From: Paulownia fortunei
Lineage: Eukaryota; Streptophyta; Magnoliopsida; Lamiales; Paulowniaceae
DNA: 64,000 nucleotides
Assembly (NCBI GenBank): GCA_019321725.1
Contig: CM033107.1
Coordinates: 18,901,445-18,965,444 of the forward strand
Direction: 5' to 3'
Shown: piece by piece, positions 1-12,375 of the stretch
Position numbering within the stretch: the stretch's first letter is position 1
Layout of the letters: each line of letters opens with the position of its first letter
The notes under the pieces: generated by a model
Databases searched by the model: none
The model's input: only the letters and a program-made list of their open reading frames with translations
Told to the model about the DNA's origin: nothing
Translations under genes and position numbers: made by a program

Positions 1-377
1 CTGGACCCACGCCAGGCTCTCAATGCATGGACCGCTACCATTTTTTCAATTTAAGTGTACTAAATAATGACATTTCAGTTTGGAACAAGTTTTAGTTAAA
101 CTTAAATTAATTATATAAGGAATGAATTACATTTAGTCATATAATTAGTGTACTTAAATTATTTATGTGAAGAGTGAATAATACAAATTAAATAATGATT
201 AGTTGAATTTATCCAAATCTAGTATGAATAAAAAATTTATATGTAGTACGATTATAGCATTTCAAATGGGTAAATATTTTTCCAAAAAAAAGAAAAAGAG
301 GTTGGGTGAATTTCACTTTGCACCTTTAGAATGCCATGGGGGAAAAAGTGTCCTTCCTTATGTGTACTGCATCTGTC
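1..377. other. AT-rich non-coding DNA
   Basis: I see no gene here. A short frame of 88 codons overlaps this stretch but has low-complexity content and no recognisable domain. The first 50 bases are richer in G and C than what follows and could be the tail of a feature outside the window. Confidence 0.5.
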
Positions 378-650
378 CTCCCATTCCAATTTGGATTAAT
401 AGATTTAAAATTACGAATTTAAATTTTATAATAATAAATGTATTAAAATTTTATTTAAACTCACAATAATAAATTTATTAATTTTATTTGGATAATCTCA
501 TGATACAATGAATTTTAAATTATTGAACTCCTATTTTAAACTATTTTTTTATTATTATGGTGGATTTCAAATTCATATTACGTGGTATCATTTGAAATTA
601 TTCCCCCAAATCATCCCCTTAAATCTAAATCCTTCCATCCAAATGAAACC
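378..650 (-). mobile_element. MITE-like inverted-repeat element, copy A
   Basis: First of four related copies packed in 378-1240, with a fifth at 31327-31562. The right end reads CCTTCCATCCAAATG and the middle carries TTTGGATAATCTCATGATAC. The same sequence occurs in reverse complement at 31327-31562, starting GCATTTGGATG. There is no coding capacity. Size (200-270 bp), AT-richness and terminal inversion fit a miniature inverted-repeat transposon; the superfamily cannot be assigned because no clean target duplication is visible. Confidence 0.55.
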
Positions 651-805
651 TAAATTTGTTTAAATAATCTCATGTACAATTGAATTCAAATTTTTGAACT
701 TATCTTTTGAGCTATTTTTTGAATAATTATGATTGATTTCAAATTCATCTTATATGGAGTCGTTTGAAATTATTACTATCAAATTAAAATCCTTCCATTC
801 AATTG
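651..805 (-). mobile_element. MITE-like element, copy B (partial)
   Basis: Repeats the second half of copy A in the same orientation: AATAATCTCATGTACAATTG, then ATTTCAAATTCATCTTATAT, ending CCTTCCATTCAATTGCAT. It abuts copy C, which is the same sequence inverted, so B and C together form a roughly 300-bp palindrome. Confidence 0.5.
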
Positions 806-1014
806 CATTTGGATGGATGGAATTGGATTTGAGATGAATGATTTCTAATTAATCCATATAATATGAATTTCAAATCCAGCATAATAAATCAAAAAATAGA
901 TCAAGAATATGAGCTCAAATATTTGAAATATATTGTATCATGAGATTATCCAACACAAGTTCAATAGATTTGTTATTATGGATTTGAAATCCTTAGTTTC
1001 AAATCTATCAATCA
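806..1014 (+). mobile_element. MITE-like element, copy C
   Basis: Opposite orientation to copies A, B and D. It begins GCATTTGGATGGATGG, has ATTGTATCATGAGATTATCC in the middle and ends near AATCCTTAGTTTCAAATC. It aligns along nearly its whole length with the copy at 31327-31562, which helps define the family. Confidence 0.55.
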
Positions 1015-1026
1015 AAATGGAGTATG

Positions 1027-1240
1027 AGTTTGTTTGGATAATCTCATAATACAATTGATTTTTAATTTTTGAACTCGTATTTTAATATATTTTTTGAGTT
1101 ATTATAATGGATTCCAAATTCATATTATATGGAGTATTTGAAATATTTACCTCAAATTCAAATCTTTCTATCCAAATGCAATATCAATAAATTTATTATT
1201 ATTGATTTGAAATCTACTAATTCAACTGGAGCCTAAGGTT
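1027..1240 (-). mobile_element. MITE-like element, copy D plus terminal fragment
   Basis: Starts TTTGTTTGGATAATCTCATA and ends TTTCTATCCAAATGCAAT, mirroring copy C. The last 60 bases (ATTGATTTGAAATCTACTAA, then TTCAACTGGAGCC) look like one terminus of another copy in the opposite orientation. Repeated insertion of the family into itself is the simplest reading. Confidence 0.5.
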
Positions 1241-1244
1241 GAAT

Positions 1245-2700
1245 TAAAAAAATTGACTCAATAAATTTATTATTATAAATTAATTTTAAAATCGTAAATC
1301 CAAAAACAACTTATAATTTGACCTAAGTTGAACAAAAGCTAGAAGCCATCCAACATGTTAAACTAATTAGTTATCCAAATAATTGAATTAATAACTTGTT
1401 TGATGCAAAATATTTTATTAATAAGATTTAGATTTATTGCCATAAACTGTGAGCAAAATGCATGCATATTTCTTTTCTTTTTTTGGATAATAAATTTTTG
1501 AAAAGATAAAATATTTCTTGTAATCAATGTATAGTTATTTCAATAGATTACAAATTATCACTAGCTTTTCACAATTTATTTTTATATATTAATCAAATTG
1601 AATAATCATCATCTACCCATGTTTACATGGGTTGGTGGGAATGGGATACGAAGAGGCCGTGTTATATATATAAATTTTGATTAAATATAAATTTAATTTC
1701 AACCTAAATTTGGACTATTATAGTGTTTAGTCCGATTCTGAATCATGCCGATTTCTCAAACTGTGAAAGAGGTTATTATTATAAACTTTTGCAAGAAATT
1801 AATAAAATTATTCAATAATTGCCACAATGATGTTTAATTTAATATATTTTTATTCTAATGATCACTCTCAAAATAATTTATAGAGTTTTTACTCGTATAT
1901 TTAATACACTACTTTGTTTGTGATATTTTTTAAAAATAATTATTATAAATTACTACATGCTCTTCGTGAAATTTGAATTACGTCTAATTATTTAAATAAA
2001 CATATTTCAAATCAAATCTTTTGTACTATTCCATTATTCAACAGCAGAATTTAAAACCACTAGATTTGAAATTAATACCAACTGAAAGGCCTTCGAATTT
2101 AACCATCCAACTAAAATACAAGGTTGCATTTAAAGAAAATAAAGGGTTTTACAAATTCCTCTGCTTGGAAAATGAAAGAATTGGCACACATTTGTGTTGT
2201 TGGAACAATTGAATTTTTGTTAGTGGTAAAAAAAAATATTAAATTATATTATTTTTATAAATGTATTCAAATTCATAATAATTATCCCAAAAAAAAATTC
2301 AAAATTTTGCTACAGGGCTTGTGTTCATAATAATTCACAACCATCCAAACACAGTGAGATGATAACCCTATATACATGGTTAAATTAAAAATTCTTCAAT
2401 TCAAATACATGGGAATGGTTATTGATCAAAACACCCAAGCAACCTTTCAATTATTTGCACATCCAAAAAAGTGATGCTATATAGTACCTCTAATCTCATC
2501 ATTTTTTTTATTATTGTTTTTAATTTTGGTTAAAAAATAAATATAATAAATGCAATCGAATAAATGTGATTTATTAATATTTATCGTAGAAATATGTATC
2601 TTACCAAATAAAAAAAAAAGTAATAAAATATGAAGGATCGGTGAAACTTAGCATTCTTCCATCCAAAAATACATGTTTGGTTAATAAATAAATAAAAAAA
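1245..2700. other. AT-rich intergenic DNA, nothing recognised
   Basis: About 75-80% A+T by eye, with homopolymer runs and no long frame. The short frames near 2021-2330 overlap each other, have no domain and are treated as chance. Confidence 0.5.
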
Positions 2701-2990
2701 TCAACAGGTGGGGAATGAATGTGTCCCTATTAATTCCACCCATTTTGTTGTACCCACAATTTATTTATTTTTTTATTACCAAAAAAAGGTCCATTTATAC
2801 ACATTTAGGTGCAATAATTACTCCATCTTTTCTAATAACTGCTGCAGCCATAAATGTTACAACCCAGACGAAAAGAACCTCCACGAGCGCAGTTTTGGCA
2901 TCCACACTCTCTTCCATTATCCTCACTCAAAGTGGTCCCTTCTGATTTTTTGTACATTGGAAACACTATATAATATTTTATTGATAGTGG
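2701..2990. other. Less AT-rich patch, possibly gene-flanking
   Basis: GC content rises around 2840-2990 and a TATA-like ACTATATAATA lies near 2966. Two overlapping short frames here show no domain. It could be promoter or 5'-flanking DNA of a gene that is not in the window, or a worn repeat. I cannot choose between these. Confidence 0.2.
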
Positions 2991-4002
2991 CCCCAAACCA
3001 GTTATACTGGTAACTGATCATAAATTTAATCAAGAAATTTTGTTTGGTTCGATTTTATTATACAATGTGTTATCACTTTGATTTTTTTATTTCAAATTCG
3101 ATGTTAATTGTAAATTTCGTCATTGTCAATATAACAGAGAGTCGTTAAGGGTGTTAAAATTATTCGGTGAAAATTCTGAAATTATACCAAAGAGAGAATA
3201 CTATACATTGATTACAAGAAATATGCATGCATTATAAAAAATAACTATACATTTAAATTGATTATACATGCATATTTAAATTGATTATACATTGATTACT
3301 CTTTTACTCTTAAACTATACATTGATTATACAATGCATACTCTTAAATTGTAATAAATGTAAATAAATTACATACTTTATAAAAAATAGTAAAATAAGAT
3401 ATTAATATATTTATGTAGGAGAATTGTTATTTGATGGATAATGTGCCCAAATATGTGTTTATACTTTACAGGCCTATTGGAATGAATAGTGTTAATGGAA
3501 TTTTTTTTAATTATTTTATTGAAATTTGGGTTGTTGGGACATATATGTAACGTGTTTACGCCCTAAGGGTTCATTTTATTGAGTTGTTTTATTTTCGACC
3601 TCAAGACAATTGCTGAGTAAAAATAGGTTCAGATGCAAGTAGGTGCATTAAACGTATTACTTTCGGATGATTTTGAGGTGTGTCGCTTTCCTTACCTGCT
3701 TTTTGTACCTTCAAAATAAAATTATTGGTGGTGTTTGCTTTTCAGGAATTGTCTGCACATTTTAGTCACATATTTAGTACTCATTAGTGTTACCATTCAA
3801 TCATGTAAGTTTGGTCGGCACCTAATCCTATCCTTTTTCTCATTACCAATAGTCCCTTCATGAAAAAATAACTTTTGGGGAATTAAAATGGGACTTGATG
3901 GTTATATCACACGCATGTCACACAATTTATTTATATTTTAAGTGTCAAGATGATGACTATAATAAAATTCTTAGATTGAAACAGGATGTGGGGTGAAAAA
4001 TA
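2991..4002. other. AT-rich non-coding DNA with short reiterated motif
   Basis: The motif TACATTGATTA recurs about five times between 3200 and 3335 in a degenerate, irregular cluster. No gene is seen. From 3440 to 3860 the sequence is less AT-rich, but I recognise nothing. Confidence 0.4.
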
Positions 4003-4364
4003 TTGAGCTTGTTTGGTTTCATTTTAGGAAGAATTCTTTTATTTTTTGCTATTTAAAATAAAAATACATTTATTTTACTTATTTTCTTTAAAAACATCAT
4101 TTATTTTTATTTTTAAAATTTATTGTCAAACCTAATCTTATATCACGTCGTATCATGAATTTACTAATTTTATTTTCAAACATACTCATATATCAAGTCT
4201 TTTCATATAAAAATATCATAAAATAAATACATTTTTATTTTTAAACCCATATAGTTTACATATAAACATATTTTTATTTTTATACAAAAATATAATGAAA
4301 ATATTTTTTACCTGAAAATATTGAAAATATGAAAATGTGTTTGAAAATGAAACTAAATCCACTC
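4003..4364. mobile_element. Candidate MITE with GTTTGGTTTCATTTT-like ends
   Basis: The left end reads CTTGTTTGGTTTCATTTT. The right end, reverse-complemented, reads GATTTAGTTTCATTTTCAAA, so the ends are imperfect inverted repeats. The interior is AT-rich and non-coding. Ends of this type are common in plant MITEs. No exact target duplication was found, so boundaries are approximate. Confidence 0.35.
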
Positions 4365-7270
4365 ATATTTCTTTCAGTAATCTAATGACAAATAGTGAAT
4401 TTAATGTATTTATAGAATGACCTAGATTGTATATTATATGATGTTATACTCCATATATTTTATAAAGTTAACCCTAATATTTGTCTAATTTAGGACCAAT
4501 ACAAATAACAATGTCAATAATTTCAAAATATGTGAAATTTAACACTTGTATATATCGTTGGATAATGATAGAATTATACATTTTAAGTAATTTAATAGTG
4601 AATCATACATGTTAATTTTAGTTTACAACTACTCTTGAATCACATAGAGGGAAGAATTGTTTTATTACTCATCTTTCTTAATCTAATAATCTTGAATGGA
4701 GCCGAAAGCAATATACCTCTCCATCCTAATCACATCCCAATGGTGAGTCATAATTCATTTCTTTCCCAAAGCCTCTAATTTCCACAAGCAATTTTTCAAA
4801 CATATTCCCTTGAGAAAGAGTCAATAATATTTGTCAAGAAGTGGAAATGTCAATAACATAATACATTGACCCACATGAATACTTTGATCTATGTTTGGTC
4901 ATTTGAAGAGTATTATTTATTTGCATTCTTTAAATTCCTTTTCCATTATGCAAACTTACAAAATTGAATTGTCAAAATAGTACGATGCTTCGTATACTAC
5001 ATTTGACTTCTGCTGTCAACTCAATTCAAATTTAAACTCATCCAATTTGATCCAATTATTGCCCTATATAATTTCAAAACTTATTTCTCTGAATATCCAC
5101 AAGAAAATTAACCAATTATTCAATAATTCAATGATTTACAGGACAAAACCATAAGCTTTAGCAACTTTGTTACATTTAGCGAACATTTTCCAGTGCTCAT
5201 TGCTCAATAGGTATACTAGTGCACAACCAGAGACTATCAGCTACAAATTTATGAGAATTATAATCCCAATCTAGATCACATGACGTAACTTTCTAATGCT
5301 TCAAGTTGGCTCCAGCGACTTAAAAGTGAGAATTTCAATTTATGTATTTAAAATTCTGAAATCTCACACTAAAAAATAATTAAATAAATTCAAGAAAATG
5401 ACAAAAGTTATTTACTAGTTATTATCATTTTATAAATAAATTTTATAGAGAACTCTATTATTGGTGATTTAAATGAGAAGAGATGTCTACAAAGTAATAA
5501 AATATGGATATAATGAAATAATTTGTTCGTAATCACAACTTATCAGAATTTATGGAGTTTGACAAGAAATAAGAAATGAAGAAGATGGAGAGTCCAGCTT
5601 GTAAGTTATACAATGAATTTGGCCACTTGAATTCTTTTAATAATCTTATTTTTTTTCTTTTCATCATACTTAAATATTTTGAAGGCACACTTAAAAAATT
5701 AAACCCATTTTCAAGGCTCATGTGAGAAGAATGATCTAACTTTAAATCAAATAATACCATAATATAATTTGGGTGCGCCCAATTTCGTATTTAAAATATG
5801 CTATTTAATTTTTTATTTATTTTTAATACCCACACTTAGTTGTTTTATTGTCAATTATTTTGATCAAAGTTTTATTATCATATATAAAATATAATAATAA
5901 TAAATGATGAATTTGACTAATTCATCATAATGTTATCTATCTAATTTTTCATCAACTTTTACGACAACTGATGAAGTATATTTTAGTAACTTTTTATTTG
6001 AAAATGATATGGTGAAAAATAAATTTCTATAATAAATGTAAATTGAAGGGTTGAAATATTTAAAATTTATTTTTAAAAATAAAATATTAAAATAATTAAA
6101 TTTTTAACAAATAAAATATATAAAATTTACTTTAAAAGAATAATATGTTAAACTAATCAAATTTAATAGAACGAAATATAATTTACCCTATAATCTAATA
6201 ATAGTCAATAATAAATGGAGCTTGTTGTATCCATGTATTTTAGAATAGCCTCAAATTACAGGCATAACTTTATGTCACCTCCCCATTTAAATGATGTCTG
6301 CATTTCACATCAGTCTCAGACAGACGAACCATCCAACATGACCAACTCTCCAATTATATATATATATATATATATATATACTATGCTGTCTACATTATTA
6401 AATTTTGATACTTTTTCATACTTCAAAAAGCTGAAAACATATCCAAGGGTTCTAAATGCTCGTCAAATCAATGTCAATGCAGCCCATCCCCACAACATAA
6501 TTTCTCAATTTTCTTGAAATGAGAGAATTATTTTACAAAACTGGAACGTCATAAAAACAATTGAACCACACTAAATAATTTTAAATCACATAAAATACTA
6601 TTTTTTTTTTAAATTCTTGTATTTATGTAATTACAAAAATTCTTTGTAATAGGAGATAAGTAATAAGGGTCATTTTTGTGCATTTCTTTGGCCTGGCAAC
6701 ATCAATAACAAGCAAATAAATACTGGGGACAAATTGATCCTTTTCCTTTTAAATTATTTGAGCTGATGTGGAGGGCATATCTCAAATGTGTTTATTTGTC
6801 AGAAATATTTGGTGAATCCATGTGCCTTGATGATATTGATAGCACTAGTGAGATAGCTATGAGAGGTATGCCTATTTATAGCTGTACTTATTATTTTTTT
6901 TTAAAAAAAACATTAAATTACTTACTATTTAATCGACAATATTTATCTGAACGTCTGTAGATTGAGTAATATTATATAGAATTTTGGACCTAGACCCCTA
7001 AAAAAATTAAATAATAAGTGTAATTGAGCTTATCTATAAATTGATCACTTATTTTGAAGTACGCAACAGTAAGTATAAATAACTTGTCCATAAATAACTA
7101 TTATATAGTCTGACTTTATATTAATATCGCATCTAGGCTTGTTTTCTGCCGGATTGCAATGGATTGATAAAACAATTCATAACCATCCGGTGCTGTCAAT
7201 GTTTGCTTTGGTGATAAGGGCACATAATTCTTGGCCTAGTAGTAAATTCTTTTCAAATCTGATAAAGAAT
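4365..7270. other. AT-rich intergenic DNA
   Basis: No supported gene. The short frames at 5533-5760, 6215-6517 and 6766-6960 lack domains, and the second is partly built from the TA microsatellite. I found no tRNA-like or promoter structure worth calling. Confidence 0.45.
6355..6380. repeat. (TA)13 microsatellite
   Basis: Uninterrupted TA dinucleotides. Shorter AT/TA runs lie at about 8504-8522 and 8774-8791. Confidence 0.95.
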
Positions 7271-7582
7271 TAGGTTAAGTATTTGCTTAATTGGTGGATC
7301 AATCAACATGTTACTCACTTCCAGTGGAAGGATGGAGGTTCGAATCAGTGGGACTTAACAGTCGGAGTTTGGTATGAAGGCGGGTCCTTGTGCTTATAAA
7401 TGTACAGTTATAGGGAAATCTATGATCCATATAAATGTACAGTCATAGGGGAACCTATGATTCAGTTGAAACATACCCGCGATTTACCTCTCCAAGGTGT
7501 TTGGAGCAAAGGATCTTGGAGATCCATAATATATAATTTGACGTAAGATGGGATACTTGGTTTATAAAAAAAAAAAAAAGAA
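7271..7582 (+). mobile_element. SINE-like retroposon
   Basis: The sequence GGAGGTTCGAATCAG at about 7335-7349 matches an RNA polymerase III B box. A weaker A-box-like TTAATTGGTGGATC lies about 45-50 bases upstream, as in a tRNA-derived head. The element ends in a poly(A) run at about 7567-7579. AAAGAAT follows inside the A run and also occurs at 7264-7270, a possible target duplication. The body carries two tandem 35-bp units (7395-7429 and 7430-7464). It has no protein-coding role; SINEs borrow LINE enzymes to move. It is not a tRNA gene because no cloverleaf can be drawn. Confidence 0.5.
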
Positions 7583-8491
7583 TCAAGCAGGCGACGTGAT
7601 AAAATATTATTTGGGATACAAGAGAGAAAAGAATATATTTGGCCTTAAAAATCATAGCAAATTACTAGAATTAAGTACAAAATTAAACTATGCTCTCACA
7701 TGGGCCCAATAGTGACAACCAATCTTATCAATCACTGCTCAAATCTCAATCCCATGCCCAAACCAAACGAGGCCCTCTTTATCATGCTTTTGGTGTAATT
7801 GTTGATCTGTGACGCTTAAGCGGATTCTTTAAAGAGGTTCATGCTATTTAAAAGTCGTTTACTTTATATTTTTAGATTGAATATAGTAAAATATTTAATT
7901 TAAATTCGTGTTTATTTAGTTAGATGAGAGTTAGATATTAAAGTCAAATTCATGATAAATTCAATTTTTTTAGGATAAGTAGAAGAACGAAAAAAAAAAA
8001 AGAAAAAAAAATGTGGAGAAAAATGAAAATAACAAAAAAAAGGGAAATAAAAAAATAACGACAAAGAGTATTTTAGGTGATATAATTTTAATCACATTGT
8101 TCAATTATAGAAAATACACATAATATTTTTTTATAATATAATCTTAACTTATATTTTATCATATTTTTATTCAATTATTTTTCATTTCAATAAAAGATAC
8201 TTGGACTATTGCTTTGTTTATAAAAACTCCAAAAGAAAAGTGCTTTTTAACTCCCCGATGAAATAAAGCACTTATTACTTATTTTATTTACCTTCTTTTA
8301 CTACAAATTCTAGAAGCATGTCTAACGATCCTTCTTCAAGTGCATGGCATTTTTGTTAGTAAGTCGAAGCTAATTCGTACAATTATGGCCCATTAATTTT
8401 ATAGTATTCCAAGACTACCCTCTGATTATCAAACCATGTAGTATACTTCTGTTATTGTTATTATTATTTTATTACTACTACTGCTATATCT

Positions 8492-8523
<32 letters not shown>

Positions 8524-8540
8524 CATTATATTATACAAAT
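7583..8540. other. AT-rich intergenic DNA
   Basis: No gene seen. It includes A-rich runs near 7990-8060 and a TA microsatellite at about 8504-8522. Confidence 0.5.
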
Positions 8541-8618
8541 ATATAATAATTATTTTTTAATATCTATATCTATATACTATAATATATATATATAGATATT
8601 AAAAAATAATTATTATAT
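8541..8618. repeat. Perfect 29-bp inverted repeat (hairpin)
   Basis: The arm at 8541-8569 is the exact reverse complement of 8590-8618, with a 20-base AT loop. Each arm contains TATTTTTTAATATC or its complement, so this is not just simple TA repetition. It could be a very small MITE or a hairpin made by replication slippage. Confidence 0.85.
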
Positions 8619-9740
8619 TATGTACATAATACAAATAATATAATCTTATTTTGATGTGATATTTATGCCTGACTTATATATCATATATACAAACAAATTA
8701 CTATATTTTTACTAGTTTACAACTATATAGTTTGCATATCATATATGTATATATCTTAGAACTAATATTTGTTTATATATATATATATATACAACAACGA
8801 ATATAATCTATCAAATTTATATCTAAAAATGTGTCACACTTAAACATACTTATATATTACTTATCCAAAAATAGTTTCATTAGTTATAATTATACAGTAT
8901 TCATAAAATATAATTATTATAGATTGTATTTTTAATATTTAAAGTAACTCATTAAATCCAAAGTCCAAGAGCAATTTAAACATTTCAATAGAAAAAGGTA
9001 ATTTAAGCAACTATTGAAGATATTTGAGCGAACACCTATTTTTTTGAATTTATTTCCAAATTTCCGTACTTTTTGCAAACATACCCCAATATTTAACTTT
9101 TTTTAAAGTTGTCACTTAGACAAATAGAAATCCTTGCCAACAATGTCTATATTATTGGTAAAAGCCCTTCTAATGCTCAATTTTGGTTTGCAATACCACG
9201 TCTGATAAGAATAGCGATTTTGGCACAACATTGTCTAGTTATTTAAAAATGTAAAAGTAAAAAAATATTATTGTTTATTTGAATATATATATAATAGGGC
9301 ATACAAGTTAAGAAATAAGTAACATTTTATGGAATTAGAATAGAAAATATGATCGATTATATATATATATTTTCAAAATGAAAATACTGATTAGTTCTCT
9401 AATTTCTATTTAAGTGACTTGCACTTATAACCAATAAGATTATAGGTGTAAAACACTTATCAATAATCAATTTTGGTTCGTCTGATTGATATAAAAAATT
9501 AAAAAAATTAGAGTGAACAAAAAAGGTGCAAGATGTTGGAGAGAGAAAGAAAGAAAAAATTAAGAGTTAAAGAGACACATGTAAATTTAAAAACATATAA
9601 TAATTATAACATATGCGAGCTACAAGGGCTAAGAATTTTTTTATTTATTTGTTTTCAAAATACACATCTAATACTTCCGATTGGATGAATATATTTCAAA
9701 AAACAAAAACGACCGGAAAAATTGAAGAAAAAGAAAAAGA
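8619..9740. other. AT-rich intergenic DNA
   Basis: No gene or mobile element is recognised. TA-rich runs are frequent. Confidence 0.5.
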
Positions 9741-9960
9741 AAAATAAAAATTAGATGAGAGTGAAACAGATCATTTGTTGGGAAAAAGCATGGTGTTGCA
9801 TATGTTTTTGGTGGAGGATGCAATGTACCCACAGGCTGAAAAAGGGCAGTGGCATAGACATAAAAAGAAAGTCACATGGTGATGATGGGTCAGACCCAGC
9901 AGATCTGCCCATGCATGTCCACACACTGTTTTTTTGGAGCTTTGAATAAAACAAATTATC
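9741..9960. other. GC-richer non-repetitive island
   Basis: Roughly 45% G+C by eye against about 25% around it. It has short overlapping frames on both strands and no domain in either. The inverted pair GGGTCAGACCC (about 9887) and GGGCAGATCTGCCC-like segments give it local dyad symmetry. It might be a conserved regulatory block or part of an exon or UTR of a gene outside the window. I do not recognise it. Confidence 0.3.
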
Positions 9961-10900
9961 ACCAATTCATGTGGGTTGGGTTGATTTGACAATCGGGCTT
10001 TTAGTTGGACAATTTTATTTTAAGATAAAAATAATTACCTTTAGGAAAATTTCATACTGTCAATTTGGATATTATTCAAGCGAATTTTAAAAACTGTTGA
10101 ATATATATATTTTATAACTATATCATAAAATAAAATAGTAATATTATATAATATAATTTAACGGGTACCAACCCTACTTGAGTACTGTCAAACTGTGTAG
10201 CATTTTATTATTTTTTTAAAAAATTATGGTTTGCAAAATTTTGTCGAACCAATCCGGAGGCTAAATTGGTATCGGTACATAAAGCTTAGTTGGTTTGGAC
10301 CCGAGGCCAGAAAAAATTAAGTGTGGATGAAGTCCTCCTTAGAGGACTTGACCCATTTGTACTTGGGTTGAGGGAAATTGGATCATGGCTGGTTTGCTTC
10401 CTCAAGTATTGGATGTGACAATAGGTGGAGAAATGGACTATGGATGTATTATTATTTCAGTTAAACACATTTTGATCCAAATTGAGATATGTCATACAAA
10501 GGATAGTGTAATTTAATAATTTTATTTTTCTTTTATGATTTATATGGCAAATGACAACATAATTTATTTTTTATTTTTAAATTTGATCGATGTATATTAA
10601 CTAACATCTAGTGATAATGGAGAGCAAATGATAAATATGATAAACCTAATTTAGCTTCTCAAGCAATTATACAATTTTTGAATTTGCATTTTAAATGAGT
10701 GTATGAGTTCTAGTAACATTGTCCTAAAAGTTCCAAGAGTATCCAACCACTAATAATAGGGGCATAACTGGGACTAGACATTTGGACAAGTAGTTTTATA
10801 TATCATGATGATTGGAAAATGTTCATAATTGCTGGAGTGAGTGAGTTATTTTGGTTTGAAAAAATTTATTCCTTAGCTAATCACTAAGATTTGGCAGGGT
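9961..10900. other. Intergenic DNA, nothing recognised
   Basis: No long frame. A moderately GC-rich stretch at 10150-10420 may be part of an old repeat, but no boundary could be found. Confidence 0.4.
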
Positions 10901-12360
10901 GTTGTTATGGAAACATGAATTTTATAGAAAGCCCTAATTGATTTTGGCTATTGATTCAGAATGTAAGGATAATTAGCTCTAATCACAGTTTATTGTTTAA
11001 TTTTCATAGTCATTAGCTTACATTGCCATTGTTGTTATCTTCGATACTAATCGAAGCGTTTAAGGATTTATATTGTGGAGGTCCTGACATATTGTAAGTT
11101 TTGGGATTTTGAACTTAGTAGTTCTTGATGCTTTCTATTTTTATTTTCTTGTATTATTTAATTATATTGTTCATCATTTCAAGATTTTTAATAAGCTAGC
11201 TCAGTGTCCTAAAATCAAGGCAATGTTTAGATTTATTTGAGAATTTTTTATGGAGAAATATTTTGAAGAAAGGTGTTTCAGAAAACGTATTGGAGAAAGT
11301 ATAATATGTTTGGTTTTATTTTGGAAATATAATTTATTGTAATGATTAAGATGTTTTAAAAATATTTTGGGAAAGAAAAGATATGTTTTGTAGGAAAAAT
11401 AGTTATAAATGTTTAATTTTATTTTGAGAGAATGTAAATAGGGGATGAAAATAAAACCAACATTTTCCAAGTGTTTTTGATAAATCTCTTTATCCATAAG
11501 GGCAATAGTTTTTTGCAAAATATGGGTCAAGCATATAAGAGAAATCACTTTGTGATCATGCATAAAAAATATATTTTTTGAAATGTTTGCTTGGATATGG
11601 AGATAAGTATTTAGTTCTAAGCTCTAGATATTTGTTTACGCATTGTTTGGAACCCTTTGGGAGATTTATTGAGAACTAGTTTTATTATTTTTTGGCCGCC
11701 TAGCAAGAGTACAACTGGATTATTATTATATTGTATTGACAATGGATATCCATCTAACCGACATTCCATGCCACTAGCTATAATAGTGGCCTTAATGTTG
11801 GTGTGAGCTAAATAGAATAATCATGTATATTTTAATTGAAATATTTGTTACTTATGTCTATGAATTTGTTTCTTTGAACTTATTTGATATTGCTTGTACA
11901 TTGTAGTAACTTGAGAATTATCCTTGATTTGGGCGACAATGTCATGAGTTACTTATTAAGTATGCAATTTATCATTGCTCAAACTTATATTTTTTTTGGA
12001 GAGTTAGTTAGCCTTTGAAGCTAGCTAAGGAAGTTCGATGAAACATTTTTGTTTGAGCATTAAGAGTTTAGCTTCTTATTTTTTTTTTGGAGACTTAGAG
12101 GATAGTTGTTTCTAATGATTGATTTGTGGGATTTGCTTAGGTAAACTTATTCAATGTATTTTTTCTGGATATATCGAGTGCTTGCCATGAGATTTAAGCC
12201 ATGAGATTTAAGGTACTCCACAATTTTGCATTAATTAATTTATTGAAAATTTTACGCTTCCACTTAGATTTTGAAAATTGATTCAAATTTTGAAGGTTTT
12301 GTATTGTAGCATTGTGGTGTGATGGTGCTGCCGTGTCGCATCTCATTTTAGGGCATGATA
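10901..12360 (+). mobile_element. Probable LTR (5' boundary unknown) upstream of a primer site
   Basis: The right limit is inferred from the primer-binding site that follows at 12364. The last bases, AGGGCATGATA, correspond to the GGGTATTACA end of the Tekay LTR at 56509. No matching TGTAAT-type start was found upstream, so the left edge is arbitrary. No other copy of this LTR is evident in the window. A MITE candidate lies inside at about 11305-11465. Confidence 0.4.
11305..11465. mobile_element. Candidate small MITE
   Basis: ATGTTTGGTTTTATTTT at 11305 reappears inverted at 11444-11465 as AAAATAAAACCAACATT. Spacing of about 160 bp, AT-rich and non-coding. Boundaries are uncertain. The long minus-strand frame across 11201-11563 is treated as chance. 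Confidence 0.35.
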
Positions 12361-12363
12361 GAG

Positions 12364-12375
12364 TGGTATCAGAAG
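12364..12375 (+). other. Primer-binding site, tRNA-iMet type
   Basis: TGGTATCAGAAG closely matches TGGTATCAGAGC, the complement of the 3' end of initiator tRNA-Met used to prime minus-strand DNA by many plant LTR retrotransposons. It sits 3 bases after the inferred LTR end. Confidence 0.75.

Noticed and set aside
2708..3013. Two overlapping frames of 76 and 101 codons
   Set aside because: Overlapping in different frames, no domain, low-complexity start; likely chance in a slightly GC-richer patch.
6215..6517. 100-codon plus-strand frame
   Set aside because: Its middle is an Ile-Tyr run encoded by the TA microsatellite; no domain or splice context.
7330..7350. GGTTCGAATC as part of a tRNA gene
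   Set aside because: No acceptor stem, anticodon arm or terminator can be placed; SINE reading with poly(A) is better.
11201..11563. 120-codon minus-strand frame
   Set aside because: AT-rich, Ile/Lys/His-rich composition with no motif, and it spans a MITE-like inverted repeat.
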